DNA from: a bacterium CG10_46_32
GTDB lineage: Bacteria; Patescibacteriota; Patescibacteriia; UBA2169
DNA: 62,999 nt
Direction: 5' to 3'
Assembly (NCBI GenBank): GCA_001889965.1
Contig: MOEI01000004.1
Span: 1-62,999 of the forward strand
The stretch's first letter is position 1, and each line of letters starts with the position of its first letter. Positions 17,430-25,204 of the stretch are shown here, in pieces. The notes below the pieces were generated by a model. It saw nothing but the letters and a program-made list of their open reading frames with translations, did not search any database and was not told where the DNA came from. Made by a program: the position numbers and the translations under genes.

Positions 17430-18269
17430 TTATTTCTTCTTGCGTGAACGAATAATCAACAGAGTGCTTGCTTTGTGTTTCTTACGTGTTGGTACGCCGC
17501 GAGCCGGTTTGCCCCATGCGGTTTTCGAATGTGTCAATCCTATTGGAGCTCTTCCTTCTCCACCGCCATGCGGGTGATCAACAACGTTCATTGCTTTTCC
17601 ACGAACTCGCGGGCGTACGCCGCGATGGCGCATGCGACCAGCTTTGCCGAGACGAACCAAGTTCCATTCAGTATTACTCACTCGGCCGATAGTTGCAAGA
17701 CATTCATCAGAAAACAAACGAACTTCGCCACTTGGCATTTTAATCTGCACTTTTCCAGCCTCGCTCGAAAGCGTGCTTGCGCTTGAACCAGCGCTCCTAA
17801 CAGCAGTTGCTGTTCGCATTGGCGCAAGTTCGATATTGCAAATAGTAATGCCTCCTGGAATAAATTTAAGCGCCATGCGGTTACCCGGCTTAATCTCTAA
17901 ATTCCTTTCTCGACTCGTTTCAACTATATCTCCAACGCGCAATCCATCAACTGCAAGCGTGTAGGCTTGAGTCCCATCTCCGTAATTGATAAGCGCAATA
18001 GCCGCGCTTCGGTTGGGATCATATTGAATACCAGAAACCTTTGCTTTCTTATCTTGTATCGGATTTACAAAATCAATCAGGCGATACTTTCGTTTGTGGT
18101 CTCCGCCTTTGTGGCGCACGGTAATTTTCCCGCTTGCATTTTTTCCTGCGTGAATACGAATACCAGTCAAAAGCCGTTTGACTCTTTTTTGAGTTCCTGC
18201 TTTTTCGTGTTTGAGCACGGAGGCGCCTCGTCTGCCTGGGGTTGTTGGTTTGTAACGTTTAATGGGCAT
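17430..18269 (-). CDS. rplB: Ribosomal protein L2
   Basis: A 279-residue 50S protein essential for subunit joining and peptidyl-transferase structure. KRYKPTTPGRRGASV at the start, KHRLIDF-like RKYRLIDFV, and the C-terminal NVVDHPHGGGEGRAPIG loop with the conserved His are present. Confidence 0.98.
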   Translation of the reverse strand: MPIKRYKPTTPGRRGASVLKHEKAGTQKRVKRLLTGIRIHAGKNASGKITVRHKGGDHKRKYRLIDFVNPIQDKKAKVSGIQYDPNRSAAIALINYGDGTQAYTLAVDGLRVGDIVETSRERNLEIKPGNRMALKFIPGGITICNIELAPMRTATAVRSAGSSASTLSSEAGKVQIKMPSGEVRLFSDECLATIGRVSNTEWNLVRLGKAGRMRHRGVRPRVRGKAMNVVDHPHGGGEGRAPIGLTHSKTAWGKPARGVPTRKKHKASTLLIIRSRKKK

Positions 18270-18275
18270 ATTATT

Positions 18276-18746
18276 TTACACGCCTTCGTATACTGCTATA
18301 CTGCTTCCTTTTGGAACACGGACGTAGGCTTTTTTCCATGCTGACTTAAATCCCGCAACTCTACGAAAGTTTATGGAACGAGCAGAAACGTTTGCGATCT
18401 GAATACCTATAGGCTGTATGCCATACATTTTCCAAAAAGCTTTTTTAATCTCAATTTTATTCGCATTTCGCGAAACCACAAACGCATAGGTGTCGTGCGT
18501 GCCTGCGCGTGCAGTTTTTTCTGAAACATGCGGCCGTAAAATAATTCCATACCCTGCTCCAAAATTTACTTTGGCGCGTGCTGGTGATTTTTTTGCAGAG
18601 TGCGCAGGCGCTGTTTCGGATTTTTTAACAGATTTCGTGGGCTCAGGACTCTTAGAACGCGTTTGTGCTTCTAATTCTTTTTGAGCAGATTTCCGCTGTC
18701 CTACTGCTTCGTTCTCGGAAAATGGATTTTTTAAAAATTTAAACAT
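18276..18746 (-). CDS. rplW: Ribosomal protein L23 with N-terminal extension
   Basis: A 156-residue 50S protein at the tunnel exit, the docking site for SRP and trigger factor. The L23 core starts near residue 65 (IILRPHVSEKTARAG), continues with YAFVVSRNANKIEIKKAFWKMYGI and ends with KKAYVRVPKGS. About 60 low-complexity residues rich in Lys, Ser, Pro and Ala precede it, which the ~100-residue usual form lacks. Confidence 0.94.
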   Translation of the reverse strand: MFKFLKNPFSENEAVGQRKSAQKELEAQTRSKSPEPTKSVKKSETAPAHSAKKSPARAKVNFGAGYGIILRPHVSEKTARAGTHDTYAFVVSRNANKIEIKKAFWKMYGIQPIGIQIANVSARSINFRRVAGFKSAWKKAYVRVPKGSSIAVYEGV

Positions 18747-18750
18747 ATAA

Positions 18751-19383
18751 TTACGAAAGTTGCTTGGTCAATTTTTCCAATGAATCTCTGCCAATCAAAA
18801 TGGTTCCAAAGGTAAGCAAATCCAAAATATTTGCATTCTCAAGTCGAATTGCTTTTACCTTAGTCAGATTCCGCACTGAAAGAATCGCATACTCAAGTCC
18901 TTCATCTGAAATAAACAAAACTTTCTTTGATGCAAGCTTTAACGCTTTAAAAAATGAAATAAATTTTTTAGCTGAAGGTTTTTCGAGTTTTCCTAAATCA
19001 TCAACTACAATAAAAGCATTGGTGCGGACATGGTCTGAAAACGCGGCGCGAATAGCTCTCTTGCGCATTTTTGTAGGCACAGAACGCTTAGTAATAGATT
19101 CATTGCGAGGGCCAAAGGTAACGCCACCACCCTTCCAGAGCGGAGAACGAATAGATCCATGGCGAGCGCGTCCAGTTCCTTTTTGAGCCCACGGTTTTTT
19201 GCCGCCGCCTCGAACTTCGGCACGAGTTTTAGTGTGCGCCAAGGGCTGGCGTTCATTAATACGAGCAACACGAACTACCTGATAGATAAGACTTGCGTGC
19301 GCAGTCTCGTTAAACACGGAATCAAGAAGCTCAACTGAGCCTGTTTCCGCGCCTTCTAAATTGTATGTTTTTACGGTTGCCAT
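18751..19383 (-). CDS. rplD: Ribosomal protein L4
   Basis: A 210-residue 50S protein; in several bacteria it also represses its own operon. AHTKTRAEVRGGGKKPWAQKGTGRARHGSIRSPLWKGGG is the rRNA-binding loop typical of L4 (seen in pieces at residues ~50-90). In place between rplC and rplW. Confidence 0.97.
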   Translation of the reverse strand: MATVKTYNLEGAETGSVELLDSVFNETAHASLIYQVVRVARINERQPLAHTKTRAEVRGGGKKPWAQKGTGRARHGSIRSPLWKGGGVTFGPRNESITKRSVPTKMRKRAIRAAFSDHVRTNAFIVVDDLGKLEKPSAKKFISFFKALKLASKKVLFISDEGLEYAILSVRNLTKVKAIRLENANILDLLTFGTILIGRDSLEKLTKQLS

Positions 19384-19388
19384 ATATA

Positions 19389-20108
19389 TTAGCTAACTGC
19401 TTCGTTCGCTGCTTCCAAATTTTTGTCTGATACAACTTCTAAAACTTCCACTGGCTTGGATTCTTTTGAATTTTCTTTTGTATCAAGCGCTTTCATATCC
19501 CCTTCTCCCGAAATTTCAACCAAACCAGTACGAGCTCCTGGAACTGCGCCACGGACATAGATCAACCCATTTTCCAAATCAATCTCTGCGATAACAAGAT
19601 TTTTTATGGTCACACGATCCGCGCCCATTCTTCCTGCCATTCGTTTTCCTGGAAACACGCGTTGAGCGTCGGTTGAACCAATAGATCCGGGAGCGCGCAA
19701 ATCATGCTTATGCCCATGAGTTTTAGGACTGCCACCAAAATGATGGCGCTTAACCACACCTTGGAATCCGCGGCCTTTCGAAATACCGCTCACCGACACT
19801 TTTTCTCCGACTGCAAAACTTGAAAGGTTATAGGTCTGGCCAACTTCAAACGCACTTGAGTCATCAAGGCGTATCTCGCGCATCACTGGACGTTCTATCA
19901 TGCTCTTAACATGGCCAGTAAGGGACTTAGTGGTGTGCTTTGAACCCTCATTAAAGCCAAGTTGAACTGCGGAGTATCCGTCGCTCTTTTTATTCTTAAC
20001 CTGTGTAGTAACGGCTTTTCCCACTAAAATCTTGGTAACAGGAACAACATTCCCGTTTTCCGCGTACATTTGGGTCATGCTAAGTTTTCGGCCGATCAGT
20101 AATTTCAT
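19389..20108 (-). CDS. rplC: Ribosomal protein L3
   Basis: A 239-residue 50S protein. The core has GRKLSMTQMY at the start, VSGISKGRGFQGVVKRHHF and GSIGSTDAQRVFPGKRMAGRMG. A C-terminal acidic/Lys tail of about 35 residues goes beyond the usual ~210. There is no Shine-Dalgarno sequence; instead a hairpin plus T-run ends three bases before the ATG (see the leader feature). Confidence 0.97.
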   Translation of the reverse strand: MKLLIGRKLSMTQMYAENGNVVPVTKILVGKAVTTQVKNKKSDGYSAVQLGFNEGSKHTTKSLTGHVKSMIERPVMREIRLDDSSAFEVGQTYNLSSFAVGEKVSVSGISKGRGFQGVVKRHHFGGSPKTHGHKHDLRAPGSIGSTDAQRVFPGKRMAGRMGADRVTIKNLVIAEIDLENGLIYVRGAVPGARTGLVEISGEGDMKALDTKENSKESKPVEVLEVVSDKNLEAANEAVS

Positions 20109-20110
20109 AT

Positions 20111-20138
20111 AAAAAAGTTTGGACAGACGTCCAAACTT
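20111..20138 (-). terminator. Attenuator-like terminator immediately before rplC
   Basis: On the minus strand a 10-bp perfect stem (20129-20138 with 20115-20124, loop GTCT) is followed by six T ending at 20111, and the rplC ATG starts at 20108. A terminator touching the start codon of the first gene of a long ribosomal run suggests conditional termination, for example by an r-protein, though this is inference. Other small hairpins (CCGATC / GATCGG and GTTG / CAAC) lie upstream in the same spacer. Confidence 0.75.
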
Positions 20139-20236
20139 CTCTTAAAGACAAATACATCCTCCGATCGTGTGATCGGTTTTGAAATAGTTGTATTATCAAC
20201 AATTCGCGTGCACAGGAATCGAGAAATACTATATTC
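20139..20236 (-). promoter_or_regulatory. Structured rpsJ-rplC spacer
   Basis: The spacer between rpsJ and rplC is 252 bases, far larger than other gaps in the cluster. On the minus strand it contains a GAGAA / TTCTC hairpin, a GTTG / CAAC hairpin and a CCGATC-ACAC-GATCGG hairpin before the terminator. It resembles a regulatory leader. I could not match it to a known r-protein leader family. Confidence 0.45.
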
Positions 20237-20341
20237 TCAATGTGCTCGCTCTTTGTCGTTGTTAAGAAAAGTTTGAACTCCTGTATAGATATCTCCAGTG
20301 CTAACTGTCACCCATTTTGGGACATCATTAGCCATGATCAT
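20237..20341 (-). CDS. Possible 34-residue ORF in the rpsJ-rplC spacer
   Basis: An ATG at 20341 (or in-frame at 20335) opens 34 codons (MIMANDVPKWVTVSTGDIY...), ending in TGA at 20237-20239, 19 bases after the rpsJ stop. The composition is plausible for a real peptide, but there is no clear Shine-Dalgarno sequence. It could be a leader peptide for the downstream terminator or a chance frame. Confidence 0.35.
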   Translation of the reverse strand: MIMANDVPKWVTVSTGDIYTGVQTFLNNDKERAH

Positions 20342-20360
20342 ACCTATAATCTATCAATCC

Positions 20361-20741
20361 TTACATTTTGATTTCAATGTCTACCCCAGAAGGCAGATTT
20401 AAATTCATTAACGAATCTACAGTTTTTGGCGTTGGATCCATGATATCAACCAAGCGCTTGTGCACGCGCATTTCATACTGGTCGCGGCTGTTCTTGTGCA
20501 CGAACGTGGAAGCACCAACGGTGTATTTGGTTTTTTCCGTTGGCAACGGAATAGGGCCGGAAATTTCGGCGCCGCTTCGTTCTGCAGTCTCAATAATCGT
20601 CCGTGTAGACTGATCGATGATCTTGCTGTCGTATGCGCGAATTTTAATTCGGATACGTTGTCGCGCGTCGCCTGATTGCGGCACTGGATTTGAAATACCC
20701 GCTTGCTCGTGTACGTTCGGGGTGGGCTTTTTGTCTGCCAT
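20361..20741 (-). CDS. rpsJ: Ribosomal protein S10
   Basis: A 126-residue 30S protein, also the NusE partner of NusB in antitermination. [17 protein letters not shown] (from residue ~29), [14 protein letters not shown] and [11 protein letters not shown] are the S10 hallmarks. About 25 residues (Pro/Gln-rich) precede the core, longer than the ~102-residue usual form. Downstream of tuf, upstream of the structured leader of rplC. Confidence 0.96.
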   Translation of the reverse strand: MADKKPTPNVHEQAGISNPVPQSGDARQRIRIKIRAYDSKIIDQSTRTIIETAERSGAEISGPIPLPTEKTKYTVGASTFVHKNSRDQYEMRVHKRLVDIMDPTPKTVDSLMNLNLPSGVDIEIKM

Positions 20742-20755
20742 TTGTTTGTATAATT

Positions 20756-20787
20756 ATGTAGGCACGCGATTAATCGCGTGCCTACAT
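20756..20787. repeat. 32-bp perfect palindrome between tuf and rpsJ
   Basis: Both 16-base halves are exact reverse complements; the left half reads ATGTAGGCACGCGATT. As RNA it would fold into a long hairpin. No T-run follows on either strand, so it is not a normal terminator. It may be a REP-like repeat or a processing site in the tuf-rpsJ mRNA. Confidence 0.85.
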
Positions 20788-20795
20788 AAAACAAT

Positions 20796-21986
20796 TTACT
20801 TGCTGATCTTAGTTACCACTCCTGCGCCAACAGTCTTACCGCCTTCACGGATAGCAAACCGCTGTTGCTCTTCTAATGCAATCGGAGCGCCAAGTTTAAC
20901 TTTCAATGAAATGGTATCGCCTGGCATAACCATCTCTGTTCCTTCTGGGAGCTCAATTTCACCAGTCACATCGGTGGTGCCAATATAAAACTGTGGCTTA
21001 TAGCCCTTGAAGAATGGAGTATGGCGGCCACCCTCGTCTTTCGAGAGAATGTAAAGTTCCGCATCAAATTCTGTGTGTGGAGTGATAGAACCTGGCTTGG
21101 CAAGCACCTGTCCGCGCTCAACATCTTCTTTCTTGGTTCCGCGCAAAAGCAATCCTGCGTTGTCGCCTGCACGGCCTTCGTCGAGCTGCTTGTTAAACAT
21201 TTCAATACCGGTAACCACGGTTTTCTGTGTTGGGTGAATACCTACGATTTCAATTTCTTCGTTCACTTTAACAATACCGCGCTCAATGCGTCCGGTTACC
21301 ACAGTACCACGGCCTTCAATTGAGAAAATGTCTTCAATTGGCATCAAAAATGGCTTTTCAATATCGCGAACTGGATCAGGAATGTTCTCATCAACCGCGT
21401 TCAAGAGATCAGTAATCGGCTTAGTAGCTGCTTCGTCGTCTGGATTCTCAAGAGCCTTGAGCGCTGATCCGCGAATAATAGCAGTGGTGTCTCCTGGAAA
21501 TTCATACTTCTTGAGAAGATCGCGAATTTCCTCTTCAACCAAATCAATCAACTCAGGATCGCTCACTTGATCAACTTTGTTGATGAATACAACAATATAT
21601 GGCACACCAACCTGCCGGGCAAGTAAAATATGCTCACGTGTCTGAGGCATAGGTCCATCAGTTGCAGAAACTACCAAAATAGCGCCGTCCATCTGAGCGG
21701 CACCAGTAATCATGTTCTTGACGTAGTCAGCATGGCCTGGGCAGTCAACGTGCGCGTAGTGACGCTTTTCTGTCTGGTATTCAACGTGAGAAGTAGCAAT
21801 GGTAATACCACGCTCTCGCTCTTCTGGAGAATTGTCGATTTGATCAACGCTTCGTTCGCTTGCTGCAAGTCCTTTTGCGTGCTGGACTTTAAGAATAGCT
21901 GCTGTAAGAGTTGTTTTGCCATGGTCAACGTGGCCAATGGTTCCTATGTTGACGTGAGGCTTTGATCGGTCGAATTTGTCTGCCAT
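20796..21986 (-). CDS. tuf: Elongation factor Tu
   Basis: A 396-residue GTPase that brings aminoacyl-tRNA to the ribosome. G1 [10 protein letters not shown]3 [13 protein letters not shown]4 NKVD and the domain 2/3 segments ([21 protein letters not shown]) are all intact. It starts its own unit with a clear promoter and is followed by rpsJ. Normally it sits right after fusA; here about 6.4 kb of other genes lie in between. Confidence 0.98.
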   Translation of the reverse strand: MADKFDRSKPHVNIGTIGHVDHGKTTLTAAILKVQHAKGLAASERSVDQIDNSPEERERGITIATSHVEYQTEKRHYAHVDCPGHADYVKNMITGAAQMDGAILVVSATDGPMPQTREHILLARQVGVPYIVVFINKVDQVSDPELIDLVEEEIRDLLKKYEFPGDTTAIIRGSALKALENPDDEAATKPITDLLNAVDENIPDPVRDIEKPFLMPIEDIFSIEGRGTVVTGRIERGIVKVNEEIEIVGIHPTQKTVVTGIEMFNKQLDEGRAGDNAGLLLRGTKKEDVERGQVLAKPGSITPHTEFDAELYILSKDEGGRHTPFFKGYKPQFYIGTTDVTGEIELPEGTEMVMPGDTISLKVKLGAPIALEEQQRFAIREGGKTVGAGVVTKISK

Positions 21987-22020
21987 ATGTAATAATATTT
22001 AGTTAAATTGTAACTTCAAA

Positions 22021-22048
22021 AGTATAGCAAAAAACAAAAATAATGCAA
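22021..22048 (-). promoter_or_regulatory. tuf promoter
   Basis: On the minus strand TTGCAT (22043-22048) and TATACT (22021-22026) are 16 bases apart. The transcript would have a leader of roughly 30 A/T-rich bases before the ATG at 21986, with no Shine-Dalgarno sequence. Confidence 0.75.
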
Positions 22049-22052
22049 GGGG

Positions 22053-22451
22053 CTAGCCCACTTTTTCAAAATAATAGGGCTCTTCAGGGCTTTCATTCTC
22101 ATCAAAACCATCATCAAAATCAAAACCATCATCAAAATTTTGGCTAGTATCAGCCAAATTGTCATGATACGGATCAAAATCTGGTTCTTGGGTTGCGTTC
22201 TTTGAATCTGACCATACATCACTCTGATTGTGCGCATCTTGCTGGCTTTTCCACACGGCTATATCGCGGTTGATTTTGTCAAGCAACTCATCTTCCGAGA
22301 GCTCGGATATGTCTGCTTTCCCCAGCGCCATACGTTCATACTCCACCAAAGACATCACCACATAGGCGTCATCCGAATCTTGGGACAACACAATACATCG
22401 GTCTCCGGTTTTGTTGATAAGGCTAAATACTTTGTTGAGTGCAGTATGCAT
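22053..22451 (-). CDS. Phd/YefM-like protein with acidic tail
   Basis: A 132-residue protein. Residues 1-45 (LNKVFSLINKTGDRCIVLSQD, then AYVVMSLVEYERM) match the DNA-binding part of Phd/YefM-type antitoxins. The C-terminal half is very acidic, with a repeated DDGFD and closing aromatic residues, where antitoxins usually carry a short toxin-binding stretch. No RelE, ParE or Doc toxin gene is adjacent, so a classical toxin-antitoxin role is unproven; an orphan regulator or a structural adaptor is possible. A 24-bp inverted repeat lies just upstream of its start. Confidence 0.65.
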   Translation of the reverse strand: MHTALNKVFSLINKTGDRCIVLSQDSDDAYVVMSLVEYERMALGKADISELSEDELLDKINRDIAVWKSQQDAHNQSDVWSDSKNATQEPDFDPYHDNLADTSQNFDDGFDFDDGFDENESPEEPYYFEKVG

Positions 22452-22466
22452 AGTATAGATGATGGA

Positions 22467-22565
22467 GGCGGTATAGGTATTTTCGATTCACCCAGGGAAC
22501 GCACAGTCGAGTTACGTCTCGGCTGGTGCGGGGTGCTCTGCTGAATCGAAAATACCTATACCGCC
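22467..22565. repeat. Long hairpin: 24-bp perfect inverted repeat around a 51-base core
   Basis: Bases 22467-22490 are the exact reverse complement of 22542-22565. The core (22491-22541) folds again: CGCAC pairs with GTGCG and AGTCGAG with CTCGGCT around a TTACGT loop. It fills the gap between the nagB-fusion gene and the Phd-like gene. No T-run follows either arm, so this is not a simple terminator. It may be a structured RNA, a MITE-type element or an operator for the Phd-like protein. Confidence 0.9.
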
Positions 22566-22584
22566 GACTATTAACGATTATTAA

Positions 22585-24078
22585 TTACATTTGAGTAACA
22601 TGAAAAAGTTCAAAATATTTTCCTAAACGCGGCGACTTTGCTCCATAGCCAACCAGAGCCTGCTCCGGAACAATAGAAGCGCGCAATCGCGCCAATGATT
22701 TAGCGGCAACATCAAAACCAGTACGCGAGAGTTGTGATTTTTGCGCACTAATGGCTTTGAGCTTCTTTTTCATTAATGATTCATCGTACGCGAACACAGT
22801 GTTAAACTCCCCTTCCGAAAATAACGACCACAATCCTTCGTATCCATACACCGAAATATCCTGCTTTTTCTTGTTCTTGCTCTGATATTTGGCAAGCGCA
22901 TCAAGTGCAATAGCGCGGCTATGGCTGTGCGTTGGATGTTGATCATGCTCATGTGGCAGAAACAAAAGGTCCGGCTTGGTCCTCGCAAGCACACGACTAA
23001 GCCGATCGGTGTCGCTTTGTAGGGCAGCTGACTCATTTTTGCTGTCGTAAAACTCCGCCCGAAAAAAGAGGGGGGTTGCGCCAAGAATTTTAGATTCCTC
23101 GCGCGCTTCTTTCTCGCGAATTTTAATGACTTCCTCTGGACGCATGCCATTCACCACGCTCCGGTACCCAGTGGTCATAATGATACTATGCACACGATTC
23201 TTTTTGGAAAGCGCGCTAATGAATCCGCCCATGGAAATAGATGCATCATCTGGGTGCGGAGAAATCACGGTAATATACTTGCCGGAGGGAGTATCCTGTT
23301 CTGTGAGCACCTCAACATCCCCTTCTCCAAACAGCAACGGAGAAGCGTAGTCACGCTCAAGCTTGCTTGCGGCTGATTCATCAATAATAAGTGTCACATC
23401 TGGATGCCACTGCAAAAGCGATGCAGGGACTTCTTTGTTGACGCGACCTTCTACTGTTGCTTTGACTGCATCTGCTTTTGCGGCGCCGCTTGCGATAAGT
23501 AGCACCTTTCTGGCTTCCATAATTGTACCCAACCCCATGGTAATTGCCTGCTCGGGAACGTTGCCTCCCGAAACATGCTTTGCATTCTTTTTGCGTGTAT
23601 CTTGTGAGAGAGTTGCAACATGTGTTCGCGCGGCAAACGGCGTACCTGGCTCATTGAATCCGATATGCCCATTGGGCGCCACACCAAGTACTTGTAAATC
23701 AATCCTTCCCGCGCTCTTGATGGAGGACTCATACTGCTCGCACTCTGCATTAAGATCAACTGCTCGGCCATTGGGCACATAGGTGTTTTTCTTTTTTAGA
23801 TTGATGTGGTTAAAAAAATGCTGATCCATAAAATGATGGTATGAATCTGCGTCCTTTTCCGAAAACCCTATGTACTCATCCAAGTTAAACGTAGTGACGC
23901 GCCCAAAATCAGCCCTGCCGGCTTTATGCGCAGAAATTAAACGTTCATACATGCCCATTGGCGTGGCACCAGTTGGAAGACCAAGCACCAAATCGCTCTT
24001 GCGCCACATATGCGCCATAACAAATCTTGATGCACTGTCGCTCATCTCGTCGTAATTTTTGGTGATGATGACTCTCAT
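22585..24078 (-). CDS. Glucosamine-6-phosphate deaminase fused to PIG-L deacetylase
   Basis: A 497-residue two-domain enzyme. Residues ~1-245 are NagB-like, which converts glucosamine-6-P to fructose-6-P and ammonia: LGLPTGATPMGMYERL (phosphate loop), FNLDEYIGF (catalytic Asp) and GVAPNGHIGFNEPG (His/Glu). Residues ~260-497 are a PIG-L/LmbE deacetylase: SPHPDDASISMGG and the HEHDQHPTHSHSRA zinc motif. Together the domains could deacetylate an N-acetylglucosamine compound and deaminate the product. A similar pairing is known in Bacteroidetes NagB proteins. I chose the ATG at 24078; a TTG frame begins 12 codons upstream. TACAAT lies about 14 bases before the ATG. Confidence 0.88.
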   Translation of the reverse strand: MRVIITKNYDEMSDSASRFVMAHMWRKSDLVLGLPTGATPMGMYERLISAHKAGRADFGRVTTFNLDEYIGFSEKDADSYHHFMDQHFFNHINLKKKNTYVPNGRAVDLNAECEQYESSIKSAGRIDLQVLGVAPNGHIGFNEPGTPFAARTHVATLSQDTRKKNAKHVSGGNVPEQAITMGLGTIMEARKVLLIASGAAKADAVKATVEGRVNKEVPASLLQWHPDVTLIIDESAASKLERDYASPLLFGEGDVEVLTEQDTPSGKYITVISPHPDDASISMGGFISALSKKNRVHSIIMTTGYRSVVNGMRPEEVIKIREKEAREESKILGATPLFFRAEFYDSKNESAALQSDTDRLSRVLARTKPDLLFLPHEHDQHPTHSHSRAIALDALAKYQSKNKKKQDISVYGYEGLWSLFSEGEFNTVFAYDESLMKKKLKAISAQKSQLSRTGFDVAAKSLARLRASIVPEQALVGYGAKSPRLGKYFELFHVTQM

Positions 24079-24110
24079 AAGTGATATGAGTAAATTGTAG
24101 CGTTTTTTGG

Positions 24111-24165
24111 GCAAAAAGAAAAGGCGCTGTTACTCATATAGCCAACAATCATATAAGCAGAGCAG
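24111..24165 (-). terminator. Terminator after the MOSC fragment
   Basis: On the minus strand GGCGCTG pairs with CAGCGCC, with an inner CTTATAT / ATATGAG stem, followed by TTTTCTTTTT. It marks the downstream end of the G+C-rich cassette. Confidence 0.7.
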
Positions 24166-24195
24166 CGCCCGGCCTTGCAAATCCCCGCCACAACC

Positions 24196-24486
24196 TCAAT
24201 ACCCTTTTGGCGGAGGAATGATAGGACTACCGACCGTGATGATTCCTCCGTGCAAGATTTCCGCGACAATGCCGCCACGGTCAAAGAACACCTCCCTGAA
24301 GCTTGCGCTTTTGCCGGCCAGCGTGTTCGGCCGTTCGCATGGATCGCAGTACTTAAGCGCGCGCGTTACTGCCTCGCCGATCTGGAACTCTCCCCTGCCA
24401 ATAAGCCACACAAGCTCAACGCCCTCTGTGACGATGTTGCGGCGGCTCTCGGCAGAGGTAGCTCTGAGTGATATTCTGACGGCTGC
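24196..24486 (-). pseudogene. C-terminal fragment of a MOSC-domain protein
   Basis: An open frame of 96 codons reads as the C-terminal part of a MOSC domain: SRRNIVTEGVEL, then LIGRGEFQIGEAV, KYCDPCERPN (the conserved Cys pair) and DRGGIVAEILHGGIITVGSP. The N-terminal half (the GDRH-type region) is missing. No ATG opens this frame; a GTG at 24411 would drop the RRNIVTEG motif. It lies 8 bases after the stop of the gene at 24495 and shares its high G+C. MOSC proteins handle sulfur carried on Cys or bind molybdenum cofactor. I read it as a remnant, or less likely a gene using a non-standard start. Confidence 0.65.
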
Positions 24487-24494
24487 TCAAACAC

Positions 24495-25118
24495 CTACCA
24501 CCAGTAGGTGCGCCGGATGCGCGCGAGCGTAATCTCCAGCATGCGGGGAACGTGCAGCGCCACTGATCTGATTGAGTCAACCTCATTCTGTGGCAATGTT
24601 TCCAGAGCCTTCTGTCCACGCGCGACGCACTCCGGGAGAAGCGTGCCCACCGACTTGAGCGACGTGTTCATGCATGTTGAGCTATCCCACCCGTACAGGA
24701 ACATACTCTCATAGTAAGGATGTTCGGGCGGCGCGTGGTGCTGGCGCGGGAGAAAACGCCGCAGCATCGCGGCGATGAACGCGCGGTCGAGCGCTCCTCC
24801 ATTCTCCTGAACGGCTCGCCAGAGCGCTTCCCACGCATGGTGCTCCACTTCGCCCGCCCAATTGAACGGCTCCGAATTCGGAGGATAGATGTACCGTCCA
24901 GTCAGGGCGGCGGCCAGCGCTCCAACGAGAGAAAACGAAACCCATGCGCCAACGGTCGGGCATTCGCGCTTGCCAATACCTTCGGCCATGAACGCTTCTT
25001 CGCGGTCAAAATCCAGCAGCTGCCGGTCCGGCGGTTCCGCGTCAAACCACAACTGGTCCTTGTGCCAGCACGTGGACGCCTCGCGCGACAGGACACTGGG
25101 TAGCGCCAGTGTATCCAT
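24495..25118 (-). CDS. Hypothetical protein of a G+C-rich cassette
   Basis: A 207-residue soluble protein that I do not recognise. The ATG at 25118 is chosen because AAGGAGG lies 8 bases before it, one of the best Shine-Dalgarno sites in the window. The sequence is rich in Trp, Glu and His, with HHAWEALWRAVQENGG and MLRRFLPRQHHAPPEHPYY in the middle and a helical C-terminus. A hydrophobic stretch (VGAWVSFSLVGALAAALTG, residues ~55-73) could be a buried helix or a membrane segment. G+C is 34 in 60 at 24841-24900. It has its own consensus promoter and sits between two terminators with the MOSC remnant, which suggests recent arrival. Confidence 0.7.
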   Translation of the reverse strand: MDTLALPSVLSREASTCWHKDQLWFDAEPPDRQLLDFDREEAFMAEGIGKRECPTVGAWVSFSLVGALAAALTGRYIYPPNSEPFNWAGEVEHHAWEALWRAVQENGGALDRAFIAAMLRRFLPRQHHAPPEHPYYESMFLYGWDSSTCMNTSLKSVGTLLPECVARGQKALETLPQNEVDSIRSVALHVPRMLEITLARIRRTYWW

Positions 25119-25173
25119 TGTACAACCTCCTTGGTTAGAAATGAACTTCGAAAATTTCATAAATCCTAATTTT

Positions 25174-25202
25174 ATCCTACGGCGGCACCGCAGATATGTC
25201 AA
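25174..25202 (-). promoter_or_regulatory. Promoter of the gene at 24495-25118
   Basis: On the minus strand TTGACA (25197-25202) and TAGGAT (25174-25179) are 17 bases apart. The predicted leader of about 50 bases contains the AAGGAGG site. Confidence 0.75.
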
Positions 25203-25204
25203 CA

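Noticed and set aside
22053-22451. Complete toxin-antitoxin pair
   Set aside because: No toxin gene on either side; neighbours are tuf and the NagB fusion.
22467-22565. Long hairpin as SRP (4.5S) RNA or as a terminator
   Set aside because: The conserved GGAAGCA / AGG-type loop of SRP domain IV is missing, and no T-run follows the arms.
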